The notes below the pieces were generated by a model that saw only the letters and a list, made by a program, of their open reading frames with translations, did not search any database and had not been told where the DNA came from. This document shows, in pieces, positions 24,651 through 37,000 of a stretch of DNA of 64,000 nt; the first letter of the stretch is position 1; each line of letters opens with the position of its first letter. Origin of the DNA: Struthio camelus (taxonomy: Eukaryota; Chordata; Aves; Struthioniformes; Struthionidae); NCBI RefSeq assembly GCF_040807025.1, contig NC_090951.1:3038001-3102000 (forward strand), written 5' to 3'. The translations under genes were made by a program, and so were the position numbers.

Positions 24651-26123
24651 CAGTTAACTTTAAATACGGCTGTTCAGTGGCAGTTGTGCCATTACTCGGC
24701 TGATTCTTGAGCTGGTGATTTTCAAATGAAAATGGTGTCAAAACTGAGGCTGCAGACTGGCAGTTCTTGGTACCAGTCTATTAGGAAATTCCCTTTCAGC
24801 AGAACTGGATGCAGGGAGAAGAGGGCAATTTGGTCCCATTCATGTGGAGGTTGATGGAAATTTCTGTGAACTAGGTGTAAAATCGGGAATAAAATGCCAG
24901 TCATTAAACAGTTAATTTGTTTGCATTAAGGTAAGAAGAGCCTAGAGCCCTGGTGAGGTAAATGCGTTGATAAATGACTTGTTCACACAACTGTGCCGCT
25001 AAGTTTCAGCGTTCATCCGAAAATACTTGATGCATACTTCTGCTCTGGTTCCAGTCCTGCCCCTCGGATTCTGAGGTAGCAAAGTTCATGCACAGATAAA
25101 CCTGCTGTGACAATCCCGTGAATATTGTAGGTACCTGGCTTTTTTTGATTTTTAGAGCCCTATGAATGTTTTGCCTAGGAGAAAGTATGAGAGGAAGTAA
25201 CAAATAAAATGTTGGTACATCTTACTTTGAAAAATAATGAAATTACAGTGTTAAGCCAGTAGGCTGAAACAGGGTTTTCAGATTGCTCATGGTAGGTGTT
25301 CACAGCAAAATGGCTACCATCGTGACGGTGGCGAGTTCCGAGAAATGCAGAACACGCCAAATGTAACATAAAGGAATGAAAATGGTAAGCTTTTTTTCCC
25401 AGTGCTTGTACAATTTGACTAACTAAGGGAACTATAAATATGCTCACTTAACAGGCAGCAGATCAATTTTAAGTTTGATCAGAAACAAGACTTTCAGGAA
25501 TGTTATGTGGTATTTTCCACAAAGGGTTTTGCTGTTAGTTTTTATTTTAAATTGATTTTTACAGTCTTTTTAATCTATTCAGGATCCCTTTTCTGTCTGA
25601 AAGCTAGAGAGAAAGTTTGTCTAATGCATTTATCTCAAAGTTTTGTTTCCTAAACTGTAAATAACTTACTATCATCTAACAACAAAGAAGAGTAAAAGCA
25701 AAACCAAATCCAAGAAAAGAACCCTAAACACTTAAGAGTGAGAATTAAACTTAATGATGCTTGGTGATGAAAGGAAATACTGAAGTTATCTTTAATATCT
25801 CCATTTTAAAGCATAAATGTTAGATTGAGTGTTTCATGATTGTGTTTCCTGAGTTGATTTTTCCAGCAAGCATGAGCTGTTCTTTCTCTAGAGACTGTGG
25901 TTGTTGCAGGCAGCATGTTCTAACCGGAGGCATCCCAAACAGTGGTCATATTTGAAAAAAATCTGCCTTTCTCTTTTAAAAGAAAGGTGTATAATTCTGT
26001 ACTCTGCGACTTGAGTTCACTTTATATGGCATGAACGATTGCAGGGTGTGGATGTCTTAGACGAGATAAATCAAGGAATGCACTTTCTGCAAAGGTAATT
26101 TTTTGCCTAACCTTTATTTCTAA

Positions 26124-26227
26124 ATATGGATGAGGGATAATATATAAAGATATAAATCCATATAAATATAAATATCCATATAAATATAAATCCATATAAA
26201 TATATGGATGAGGGATAATATATAAAG
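26124..26227. repeat. AT-rich tandem repeat with duplicated flanks
   Basis: A 26-base unit starting atatggatgagggataat occurs at 26124-26149 and again at 26202-26227, exactly 78 bases apart. Between the copies, an atccatataaatata motif repeats about three times and is partly the reverse complement of atatggat. It looks like a young local minisatellite. It lies about 0.9 kb upstream of the SLC7A5 CpG island. Confidence 0.85.
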
Positions 26228-27024
26228 GGAGAAATGGTGATTGCTCCTTCAGGTCTTTGAAGTGCTGTGACTAACAGCCACTAGGTGTCATGTTCTGCTA
26301 GGTTGCTTCAACAAGCTGCTGGAGAGAGCCCAGAGTATAATCCTTTCTCTGTATAATGGTTGAAAGTGGTCATGATGCTAATTACCTGTGCAAGTTACCT
26401 GAAAATTTTGCTGAAGTGTTACATCTTTCCCAAAGATGCAGATCTCATGTTTCTGAGAGGTATCTTGCAGAAAACCTTCAACCCTGGTGCCCGCACCGAA
26501 GCGTGACTGAAACCTCCAAGGAGGAGGATGGTCCAGGGCAGACGGACGCTGACCTTGGGTTTTGGAGCGGGGGCAAGACTGTCTTGCGTGATACTTGGTA
26601 AGTCACTCGTAGCAGCGCAGCTCCTCAAAGGTACCGATTCCTGCTCTCGATGGGAACGTTTGTCACTGAGAATGTGGGCTTTAGCCTCTGAACTCATCTG
26701 CTGTCTCACATCGATAGCAGGAGCTTCACTTTGTTAAAGAATTGACTCCTTTAAGCCCTGTTGTGAAGTAGCTAAATAAGCCTGCTTGGAGGCCAGTCCT
26801 ATGCCTTTCTTGCGGTAGTGGATGGGAGATGCTCGTTTTGCCTGGGTGCTTGCAGGCTTGGCACTCTGCGAAGCAAATCTTTTTGGTAGCGTAAGAAACG
26901 ACGGGCCGGCTTCTGCAGTGCCAATGCAGAAATGCAGGAGCTGCAGCACCTAGGCCTCGGCCTCGGCCTGTGCTCGTGTGAACATGCCTCGTAGAAGGGT
27001 GCAGAAAACGCATTAAAATCCGAT

Positions 27025-27117
27025 GGGGCTGGGGGGAGCGGGGAGGATTGGGAGATGCTGCGTTTGGCCGAACTTGGGGGTTTTCCCTCCTTAACCCCCC
27101 CCACCCCACCCCTCCCC
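27025..27117. promoter_or_regulatory. Paired G-quadruplex-type motifs on opposite strands
   Basis: On the + strand, G4-CT-G6-AGC-G4-AGGATT-G3 spans 27025-27052. Then C8-A-C4-A-C4-T-C4 spans 27095-27117, a very strong quadruplex motif on the - strand with one-base loops. Both lie about 400 bases upstream of the SLC7A5 ATG. Confidence 0.7.
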
Positions 27118-27293
27118 ATTCTCTTGCACGACAACGCACAGTCCCGTCCAGAAAGGAGGATGAACGGCAACAAAACCCTCCTTTCCTGGCTCCCCAGCCT
27201 GCTGCCTGCGAGGGGCGCCCTGCAAGACGGCGGCTTTGTCCGCCCCTTCTCGGCGGATCTCTCCTCAGGCGAGCCGCGTGCCCTGCGCAAACG

Positions 27294-27333
27294 CCCCCCC
27301 CCCCTTCCTCCTCCTCCTCCTCCTCCTCCTCCC
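27294..27333 (+). repeat. Pyrimidine-only tract (C-run plus CCT repeat)
   Basis: Eleven C residues are followed by TT and about nine CCT repeats, giving 40 consecutive pyrimidines. It lies in the promoter or 5' leader of SLC7A5. It is simple sequence, likely length-polymorphic, and able in principle to form triplex DNA. Confidence 0.85.
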
Positions 27334-27475
27334 GGAAAGGAGGACAGGCTCCCGCCTAAAGGCGGGCGGCGCCTGCGGAACAAAAGGGGCGGCCGCATGG
27401 TGGCTGCGGAGCGCCCTGCAGCGCCGGCTCCGCGCCCCGCTCCGCGGCTCCGCCGCCCCGCGCCGCCCCGCCACC

Positions 27476-28064
27476 ATGTCGGGCAGCGCGGTGAAGAAGA
27501 GGAGCTCGGCGGGCTCCTCGGCCTCCTCGCTGGCGCAGGAGGAGGAGAAGCAGGCGATGGAGAAGATGCTGGAGCCGGTGGCGGGTGGCGGCGGGGCGCA
27601 GGAGAACGGCTGCGCCCGGCCACCCTCGCCCTGCTCCGCCGCCGCCGACGAGGGGGTGGCCCTGCAGCGCTCCATCACGCTGCTCAACGGCGTGGCCATC
27701 ATCGTGGGCACCATCATCGGCTCGGGCATCTTCGTGACCCCCACGGGCGTGCTGCGGGAGGCCGGCTCGCCGGGGCTGTCGCTGGTGGTGTGGGCCGTCT
27801 GCGGGGCCTTCTCCATCGTGGGTGCCCTCTGCTATGCCGAGCTGGGCACCACCATCACCAAGTCCGGCGGGGACTATGCCTACATGCTGGAGGTGTACGG
27901 CTCGCTGCCCGCCTTCCTCAAGCTCTGGATAGAGCTGCTCATCATCCGGCCCTCCTCGCAGTACATCGTGGCCCTGGTCTTTGCCACCTACCTGCTCAAG
28001 CCCATCTTCCCCACCTGCCCGGTGCCCAACGAGGCCGCCAAGCTGGTGGCTTGCCTCTGTGTCC
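27476..28064 (+). CDS. SLC7A5: SLC7A5 coding exon 1 (N-terminus to about TM4)
   Basis: The start is ATG in ccgccaccATG. The exon is 589 nt, 196 codons plus one base, with donor gtcc|gtgagt. The cytosolic N-terminus (1 to about 62) is Ser/Ala/Glu/Gly-rich. [16 protein letters not shown] begins TM1, and GSGIF at 82-86 is the amino-acid carboxylate-binding loop. [26 protein letters not shown] and PTCPVP (with C181) follow. An upstream ATG at 27236 is in the same frame with no stop between, but the extension looks like translated simple repeat, so I keep 27476. Confidence 0.95.
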
Positions 28065-31000
28065 GTGAGTACCCGCAGGGCCCTGCGCCCTTCCCCTCGC
28101 CTCCTGCCTCCCCCAGAGCCTGGTGCCTTCAGCCCCGTCCCCTCTCTTGGCAGCGTGCTTTGCCAGCATGCGCCTCCCGAAACTGGTTTTGGGTCGTCAC
28201 GAGGAGGACGCCTGGCCCCACGCTAAATAGACTGGGGGTCTGGGCAATTTTTGCTGCAGTTATGGGCTAGTGAGCGTCCACGAGCGCTTTCTGGAAACTC
28301 GGCGAGTGATGCAGTGCAAGCTGCGTTCTGTTTATGCGTTGGGGTGAGATTTCTCGTGCCCTCGTGCAGCAGCCTGTCAGGGAGGGTAAAATGCCTTCGT
28401 AACGGTACCGTGCTACAGGACCATGCTGACTGGGATGGGCACTTGTGCGTAGACCTAGATTACAGTAACGTGCAATTGGGAAATGATCAGTCATGAGCAG
28501 CTCGTGCTGAACGGGGCCTCTGCTGCAGCGCTTATCTGTTTTCAGCACCTTTTTTAAGATGAGCTGTTTTCTAGGTCTGCATGTGCTGACACCACGCTAG
28601 CAACCTGTTGTTGCTCGTGAGAATTATTTGTCGTGACGAGCAGGCTCACAGGGAAGCTCGGTTGTGCTGTGATGAATTTGAGGCCACTGATGTCTGCCTT
28701 GGCCCCCAAATCTCCCTCTCCTGCTGCAGTTCTCCTTGCTGGTGTTCTGAAGTCTGCAGTTTTGCCAGTGAAGCCCCATTTACCGTTCCTCCAGTAATCA
28801 CAAGGGCACCCCAGCCAAATTCCATACTCTTTAAATACAGGGCCATTTTCTGCCTTTCTTTCTTCATTCCCCTTGTGATCTGTTTCACTCACGCTGTGTT
28901 TCATTGTATTGCACTGGTAGTTGGGTCAGATTGTCGAGATGCGTATTTGGGAGAAGATATACTTTTTTTGTGAGAGCTTTATTAAGGGTTTATTTGGTAC
29001 CTGAAGTTGTAAATGGGTGTGTTTTGTGATTATTTTTTCTTTTTTTTTCCCTTGAGCTTATGAAGAGAAGTCTACTTATTTGGGCTGTCCAAATGGCAGT
29101 TTTGTTAGATTCCTTCAGACCAGCTGGGGATCACGGGCACTCCAGAGTTGCAGCACATGGCCATTGTGGGAAGATATATTCCCTGCAAATCTCTACGTGC
29201 GCAGACTGAGTCTTACATGGATATATTATATGATTAGCTCGCAGATCTAATAACCAAATAACAAGCAGGGCAGCAAACTCTGCTTTCTTTTGGCAAGACT
29301 GAAACTTATTCCCCAGATACATTTTTAGGAAGGTCCAGGCAGTAGGCAGTCCGCAGTAGGCAGGCACATCCATCTATATTTTTAACAAAGTGCAATGTAG
29401 TTGTCCTGTAATAAGGACATACAGTCACCCAACTAAGAAAGATGTAGCAAGATTAGAAAATAGTTCTGCTGATTGGTTTCTTGGAGCAAGTAGAGCCTTG
29501 TGGAAAATCTACTTTTATAGCTTTGTTGCTAGTTTGCAACATGATGTCTTCAGTGGCAGAGAGAAAAGGGGCATATGTGCCTGTGGTGTTCGTATTATTT
29601 ATTTGCTGACAGAATTAGCAAGATGATTAGATGTACTTTCTTATTGTCTTATGTCAAAGTTTTGCTGTGCAAGAATGTAATGTAGTTGACAAAATCTTTT
29701 GAGAATGTATATCTAAGAATAACGATTAACTTCTCATCTGCAAGAGCTTTCCCAAAATACTTGGCAGTAGGTGTCTCTGTTCCCATTTTACTCATAAGAA
29801 AACAAATACAAGGGTAGAGTAGACTTGTCCGTTGCAAGATCTGTTCGGGACAGGGTGGATTACAGCATGAGACGGACCTCTTGATGCCGGTCTCCTGCCT
29901 GCTTTTGCAGTGAGTGATATTAGTGTCTCCAACGTTCTAATGCTCCCAGTTAGTAGTTTCCCTGAAGCAGAATTTGTTCTTGAACCTTTACCTTGAAATG
30001 CTCAAGGAAGGAGTTTCGAGTTTGACAAATCTGCGTCATTTCCATGTGTTTCTTCTTTAAACTTTACTCTCCCCCACTGGCTGCTGTTTTGTTTATGCTT
30101 TGGATTAAATTTTTGTTTGTCTCTTTTGTTTTAAAAGGTCAGTTCATCATGTGTTGCCTTCAGCAAGTTAGTTTGCTGTAACTTTGCTTTTTGGAGTTAG
30201 CTTTTCTACTGTCTGGTGCCAAAACCACATCACGAATAGGAACAGCAGATGAAGTAAATCTGGTCACGTAAAGCTTCTATGGACTAACAGGTGGATTTGT
30301 TACGTGGTTGTTCCCAACATCCCCCTAGTCCGTGAGAAATTTTTTCAAGAGCTCTAGGATAGGAAAAACTGCCTGTTTGGGCATGTGCCCTAGAGCGTAT
30401 CCTAACAAGTCCTCTCGAAGAGAGGATGAATGGTTTGGGAAGCAATAAGGGAATTTCAGGCCCTGAACTGGAATACCAATGACTTACTATGTAGCCAAAG
30501 CCCAGCCCTTTAGCACAGTAATAGCTGTATTCTTTGCAAAGTTTATATTTGAACATAAAGTGAAATTGGCTGTTTGGTTTCTGGTAAGAAAATGAAGAAA
30601 TATGAAGTTACGCATTTCCACTTTGAGCGTTACTGATGTCAAAGAGTTGAATACAGTATCTGCCACCATGAAGTACAGAAACAGAATTCCTAGGCCTTAA
30701 GATAATCTAAATAAATCATACTCTTGAAAGAAAGAATGTTAAAAAAAAAAAAAATACTTGGGATGGGGGACTTTGTTCCTCTTAGGGTGCTAAAGAAAAC
30801 GAGATGGGTGGTAAATACAATTTAACTACAAATAGAAATTTTCTGCTATCAAGATCATAATCTACAGACAGCTGATATTCCTGACTTCTTCCATAAGACA
30901 ACATGAATGCTTATTAAAGTTACCGAATTCAAGTGTGGGAATTCATTACAAGGAGTTCTTCTGCAGCAAGACAGGTCATGAGTGTAACTTACTTTTATGT

Positions 31001-34000
31001 TCACTGTGAACCAGGTAGTGCTCCCTGGTTGTAAGGATTTGCAGGTAGTTCGGCTTGATAGTTTGCAGGTTGTGAGTTACTTAGGTATGGATCCCTTTGT
31101 ATTGTATTGAACCTCATAAACTGCATGTGGTTATTTCCTCTGTAATGATTGGATGGCTGATGCCCCGGCAGTCATTTGAATCTCCCCAAATATGAGCTCA
31201 TTTAACCCAAATTTTCACCCATGTACAGAGGATGGAGGGACAGTCAGTAGATGTTAAATCTCTCTATTTGATGACTCTATAGTATCAGTATTCTAATAAT
31301 TAAGGATTCTGTACTTCAGATCTTGATTGCACATTTGATGCTATATATGTAAATGAGAGTCCATTCCAGTAGTTGTTAATTCTTTTTTTTTTTCTTATCT
31401 TGAGAAAGAAGCCATAGTGGAACATACATTTGCACTGTGCTTCTGACATGCTTGTATGCTTTGGTTTTTTGCAAGTTTCCTCAATTTATCTTGACTTTTA
31501 CATTGATTAAAAAAAAAACACATTCATACTTCTTAACAGAACATTCAGGTAGCAAGTATATTTTTGAAATAACTTGTTGTTTACGCGTGTTTATGCACCA
31601 GCTTATTGACAGAGTAGAAGCAGGATCGTGTAAAACTGTGCCATCCTGTCTCTTTTCCTATTGAACAGGTGGTGTCCACGTACTGACCTGAATAGCATCC
31701 AATTAAAAGCGCACCTCTGTTGTCTGATAGGGCCAGTGGGTCAGATTCTCTTTTGTGACCAGCTTATGTTACATTTCTTGGATTTGAATTGATACCACTG
31801 AACAAAAAAATCATAGTTTAAAAAAAAAAAAATCGGACCACAACCTCATTTACAGTGTATGTTCTGGATATGGCTCAGGGATGGAAAGTTTCAAAATATC
31901 CAGTTAAAGATGACTTGTATACTTATTATTTCTACCTTTTAATTTGCAGATTTCCTACATGTGAGAAGTCTTTGAACATAGTAAAGAAAATTCCCTGTGG
32001 ATAAGAGGGACAGGGATAAGGTTCCTTCCAGACCTGAGCAGGTTCATGCTTGGTATTTCACAAGTGTCTATACTGTTCTTCGCACAACCGCGTTCTTATT
32101 CTGCATGGCCTGCCACATCCTCAGTGTCTTGCATGCCAGGTTATTCTATGACTCGCCCTTAAATATGTTTTGACAATATAATTGACTCCACAGAAGATGG
32201 AGGAGCTCCGCTGGTTACGTATAGGTTTACTCGTGATCTTTAATGTCCAGTCAGTGATTTGATGGTTAGCTTCTGAAGCTTTTTATCACTCGTTAATTAT
32301 ATATGCTAATCTGGCACTAATAATTCCATTATTGCTGCAACAATAATGTGCTACTGCCAAAGCTACAGTACATTAATCTTCTTGCAGATTTCTTTAGGCT
32401 TTGTTTGCTGTTCCCCAAAAAATATTTTGTGCACTCCTCCTATAAGCATGGAATTCCAGTTGAGTGATCACACATTTGTCTTTTTTGTTATGGACAGACT
32501 AATAGTGGAAGAATTAGTAGCAGTCAGTGCAGAGTTAAATCATGTCAAACGGTACGTGTCATATGAAAGCATAAATGGCTGCCACTGCCCTGAGTACATT
32601 GTGAGTTAAAGAAGAATGGTATCGAATGCAGGGTTTGACAAAAGTGTGCGAGTACATGCCTTGACTGCTTGCTAAATTACAGCCGTAGTCCTTATGTTCA
32701 GTGGCAGCATTTCAACTAGAAACTGTACATGTTGAAAGCAGGGACGTCTTTTATCTGGTACTGATGTTCTAATTTAAATCTGACAGTTTGGCTGTTTGAC
32801 CAGCTATTTAAGGTGAGCTATGGGTGGATTTTGAAATCATCAGGTATTAGCTGGTAAGCAAGAAGACAATATGTCTTAGGCTTGTCTGCTTAAGATGGGT
32901 TTATTCTGCAGTGTTGATGCTTGGAATTAATCTGCCATGGCAAGCAGGGTGTGAAGCTTTGAAAAAAATATTTTTTTTTCCTTTCCTCCAGAAAGGTGGA
33001 TTAAATGACTAAGCTGTATCTGTAAATATGCACCTGTTTGATCAGGATGGAAGGAAAGGGTCTTTTTAGAAACCCTGCTGTATGGCTAAGGTTGCAAGAA
33101 TGAGATTGCTTTTTTAAATCCGCATTTAATTAGAGAGAGTAGTAGCATTAATGAAAATAGCCTCTGACACTAGCAGGGCTCTCCTGAAATGGATAAAGGT
33201 TTGGAGGACTCTTGTAACACAGCATGCAACTACTGCATTTCTTGGCACTTTCTCTTGGCTCCCACAACAAACGTCCCATTAAATTTTATTGTATTTGAAT
33301 GATTTACATTACCACTGAGATCCTTCGGAGTCTTGCTCTTCTAACATGAACAAATTGGGAAGGCTTTCAGAGAAACTCACCATGAGGAGTCTAATTTAAA
33401 GCATCATCACTAAGTATTTTAAGTATTCCAAGAGTCTAATGGTCCAAGTGTCAGATGCGGTCAACAGATCAAATGCAGTGGATCAGGAAGTTTCTTGCCA
33501 GCCAGCATACAGAGCTGAATGCTGACCCTCTGCACGGATTAAGTAGCATGATTCAGGCTAAAACCTGCGTGCAATTCTTCATTAAGTTTGTGGCCCAGGA
33601 TTTATCCCTTGATGCTGAAGTGTAGCCGCCTTCCTGTGGATTTGTACTAAAAATGAGAAATTATGGACCACTGATGCAATAAGCAGTCAAACTTTGGTCT
33701 GCAGAAGTAGTATCACTGAAAGGATAACAAGCATATCCCAAAGGTGGGGGGAGGACTAGGGAGAATTCAGTTTGGGATAAAATTCTGTCTAGCCCCAGGC
33801 ATATTTCTTAACTCTGTCCAGACCTGCTCTTCCAATAATGAGCATGTAAATAAATGGTGAAATGTTTCTATTTGGAACTGCTAAACCTAATTCACTTTAT
33901 CAATGGGAAGGTGCTTCCCTGTGAGTGTAATATGATTGTGTGCTAGGTAAAATGCCATGTTTTGCAGGCCCAGTAGCTGACCATCTATTTGGCAACGGAT

Positions 34001-37000
34001 ACTGAGTGTTAAAAAGCTGGTATTTCTGTGGGGGCTCTATGCACCTAAAACAGTAAGCCTTTTTCTGCTGTTTGGAGGATATAAGAAGTGGACATGATGG
34101 AAAAGACACTTAGCTTTCCTGGGTTGTGCAGTCCTTTTAATTTGCTGGGAATGGAAGAAACTTACAGAATTCCTTCCTTTACAAAGTTGATTTTCTGTTT
34201 GTCTTCCCGTGATAAAACTTCCTGTTTTGTGGATTTGGTGAATCATTTTATCCAGAAACTTTAGCAGTAAAAACACAAGCTGTTTTCTAAGGAGCCGGGA
34301 GAGTAACTTTTTGCCTTAGCTAGGAGTTAGCTCACCTGGTATTACTAAATTCTTTCTAGATTTTTGTGGACCATTGAGTTTGGATAGCATAAATTATACC
34401 ACTGTTACTTTGGTACCAAGATACCGTAATAGCTGCATTTATATAGCCTTGAGATCCAACCTCCGTTCCCCATATCTGCATACTGTGAAATTGTTCATTC
34501 GGCTCCTCCGAACTTTGGGCAGTCCTGGTGCTGCTGCTTTTCCGTGGCTGTGCTGCACTGGTTGGCACAGCTCATGAAAGAGAGATGGCAAGTAACTGCT
34601 TGTTAATTTATTCTTGCAGAATTCTGGAAGTTCGAGGGTGTGGATGCTTCTGCAGCGCTGTGCCACATAACAAGATGCTAGAATTATCCCCTTTCATGCT
34701 AACTTGCCTGGGTCCTGGCTCCAAGTGTGTTTCAGCACCAGTGGCTTCCCAGGATTGAAAGCCAGCTGAGAGGTGGACAGCAGCCAGCTTTGCAGCCCCA
34801 CTCTTACTGGTGCTATGCAAAGTGAATTGAAATGAGAAGCGTTTTTTTTTTTCCAGGCTGGTGGTTGTTCTTCTGTGTCTTCCCATCTGCTTTGGAGATG
34901 GTCATTGTCACACATATCTTGCTGCTAACCCTCTTCTTCCCTCTCCCCAGTGTATAGGTACCTCTTTTCCTTGTTTTTCTTCACTCTAATCAATTAAAGT
35001 GTTAGGCACAGCCCAGTATAACTCCTTTGCCCCCATTGTATTTCCTTTGTTGGCTGAAGCTGCCGCTTATTAGAGACACTCAGAGTTTGTGGTCTCTGTC
35101 AGGGGTTGGGAGGTGGTTCTGGAAAGGATCCATCTCCTTAAACTGTCGCTATAGGGCAGCCTTTGCCTTCTCCTTCCACCTGTCTGTTGGAAGAAAAATA
35201 AAAAGGAAACCATAAACTGCTGTCAGGTGTTTTTATTATTGTAAGTTATTTTTAATGTAGACACGTTGCCTTTTTTCAATGGCATCAAGTGCTACTGTTT
35301 CCTTCCTACTCACTGGCTGCAGAGGCTGTTCTGTTTTTCACATTAGGTTTCTCCAGAGACTTGCTCTTTGAAGAAATAACGGCAGAGGTTTCACTTTCTG
35401 GTTTTTCTCTTTACTACCTTGCAGGGCGCAGCTTCTCGCTCAGATAGTATCTGTCAAGTTGGAGCTACCCTGTCAATTTTCTGTGTATATCCCTGTATGT
35501 ATGTCTCATTTTAGATTGTGCTACTAGAAATAGACACCTGAGGCTAGTGGGAGGCACTGTGACACCCCAGCCACCTGAATATATATATATTTATTTATTT
35601 GTGAATGGTTAAGGCCTTGATTCCCCTGTGGTTTAAACCACTGTACATAATATAGTGCACTTCCTTGTTTGTGCTATGTGGAGTTACTCTTATTTTCAAC
35701 ATGTCTACCCTCTTCCTGGCTTAGGCAGCAGTTTTCTCCAGATAGTGTGTTCAGTTTAAAGCACGTGGACCCTTTTGTCCCTGGGCCATGTGCTGCTGTC
35801 ATCCCTGTTCATTTCTTGGTGGACGTGGGCTCGGCTCATCTCTCTTTGAAACCTGATTGCGCTGTCTTTGCTAGTAGAGAAACTGTCCTTGGCCACCACC
35901 AGCGCTTCAGGGAGAGTGACAGGAGCAGCCTTTGCTATAGGATGGAGCAAAGGAAAGGAGGCTGGGAACTATTATGTGAGTAACTGTGAGGAGAAAATCA
36001 ACATCATCCTATGACAGTGGTAAATGGAAGTATCAGCTGGCAGTAGTAAGGACTGCTTTGCGCTTTGAAAGTGCACAAGCTGCGAACAGGAGTCATTGCA
36101 GGATTCATCCCCTGTGTGCGGGCAATGTTACAATCCCCGTTTTCCTGGTGGAGAAGCGGGAGTGGAACATCTCCCTTTATTCTTCTTCTTTTCCCACAAT
36201 GTATTCCACAAGTTTCCTGCCCTATAGGCATTTTTCATTCTGGTCCTGTAATATCAGGAGTAGAAATCCTTGAGTAACCTGCAACAGGTTAATGGAATTT
36301 ACTTACTCAAAGCAAGCTACAAAAGCACGTTTATCTTAATTATATAGGTGGATATGGGGTTATATAGGAAGCATTACAGGTCAAGACCAGGGAAGCCTAC
36401 AAGAGGTGAGGCAGAGGACAAAAGAGACGTTGTACAAGGCCCCTGGGGTGGTGTGTGACCTCACACACAGCATGAAGGCAGCTGTGCCAGTACCTTGAGA
36501 ATTACTGCACCCGTTTCAGAAATGTTTCATATGAGAGGCTGCTAAAGATCTTGGGTAGATAGACATCGAGCAAACTCCCATCTGCCCATCAGCAAGTTAT
36601 GCGCGCTGCTGGAATTGGATCAATTCCTTTTTCCCTGTGAATGAGGCTGACTGAACAGAGCGAGGATTGGCTGCTTGTTTGTTTACTTTTTTTCAAACAC
36701 AGCCTCCCTGAGCGCTGCCTTTACTCCCTCTCTGATCCCTGGCCACCTTCCATTACCTCCAGCAAGCTGCAGCCCTACCCTTTTTAAAGGCTAATTGCCA
36801 AGATCGTTGCATCATAAATGCCAAGCCCTGATTTACCTGTATCAGGGCTCCTTTCCTATACTGTTTGCTTTGAGCAGAACCACATGCCCGCAGGGCAGCT
36901 TTACTCTATCCTTTTGTTATCACATGCGGTCTGTTTGTCATGGGCTTATTCTATGTGGAGATTGTCGTGGTGTCTTTCTGTGCCTGCTTTTATTCTTACT

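Larger units (their letters stand above)
18578..27000 (+). other. CA5 3' UTR and CA5-SLC7A5 intergenic region
   Basis: There are no convincing coding exons in this 8.4 kb. AATAAA hexamers occur at 21336, 23243, 23774, 23799, 23821, 24178 and 25203, so the CA5 mRNA end is uncertain. The region also contains an old MIR-like remnant near 24490-24640 and a tandem AT-rich repeat at 26124-26227. Confidence 0.6.
27020..28110 (+). promoter_or_regulatory. SLC7A5 CpG-island promoter, 5' UTR and exon 1
   Basis: A kilobase of very GC-rich, CpG-dense DNA spans the SLC7A5 start. GC-box-like ggggcgg lies at 27386-27392 and C-rich boxes occur throughout; no TATA box is evident. This agrees with the TATA-less, Sp1-driven promoter known for mammalian LAT1. 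By analogy with the short mammalian 5' UTR, transcription probably begins around 27380-27460, but this is inference. Confidence 0.75.

Noticed and set aside
27236..27475. In-frame N-terminal extension of LAT1 by 80 codons from ATG 27236
   Set aside because: The extension is mostly the translated pyrimidine and GC-rich leader (a Leu run from CCT repeats). The ATG at 27476 has an excellent Kozak context and begins a protein that aligns with LAT1 at the expected length.
26799..27623. 274-codon antisense ORF over the SLC7A5 island
   Set aside because: It is Pro/Arg/Ser/Gly low-complexity, as expected from GC-rich DNA read in the wrong frame, with no domain or splice support.
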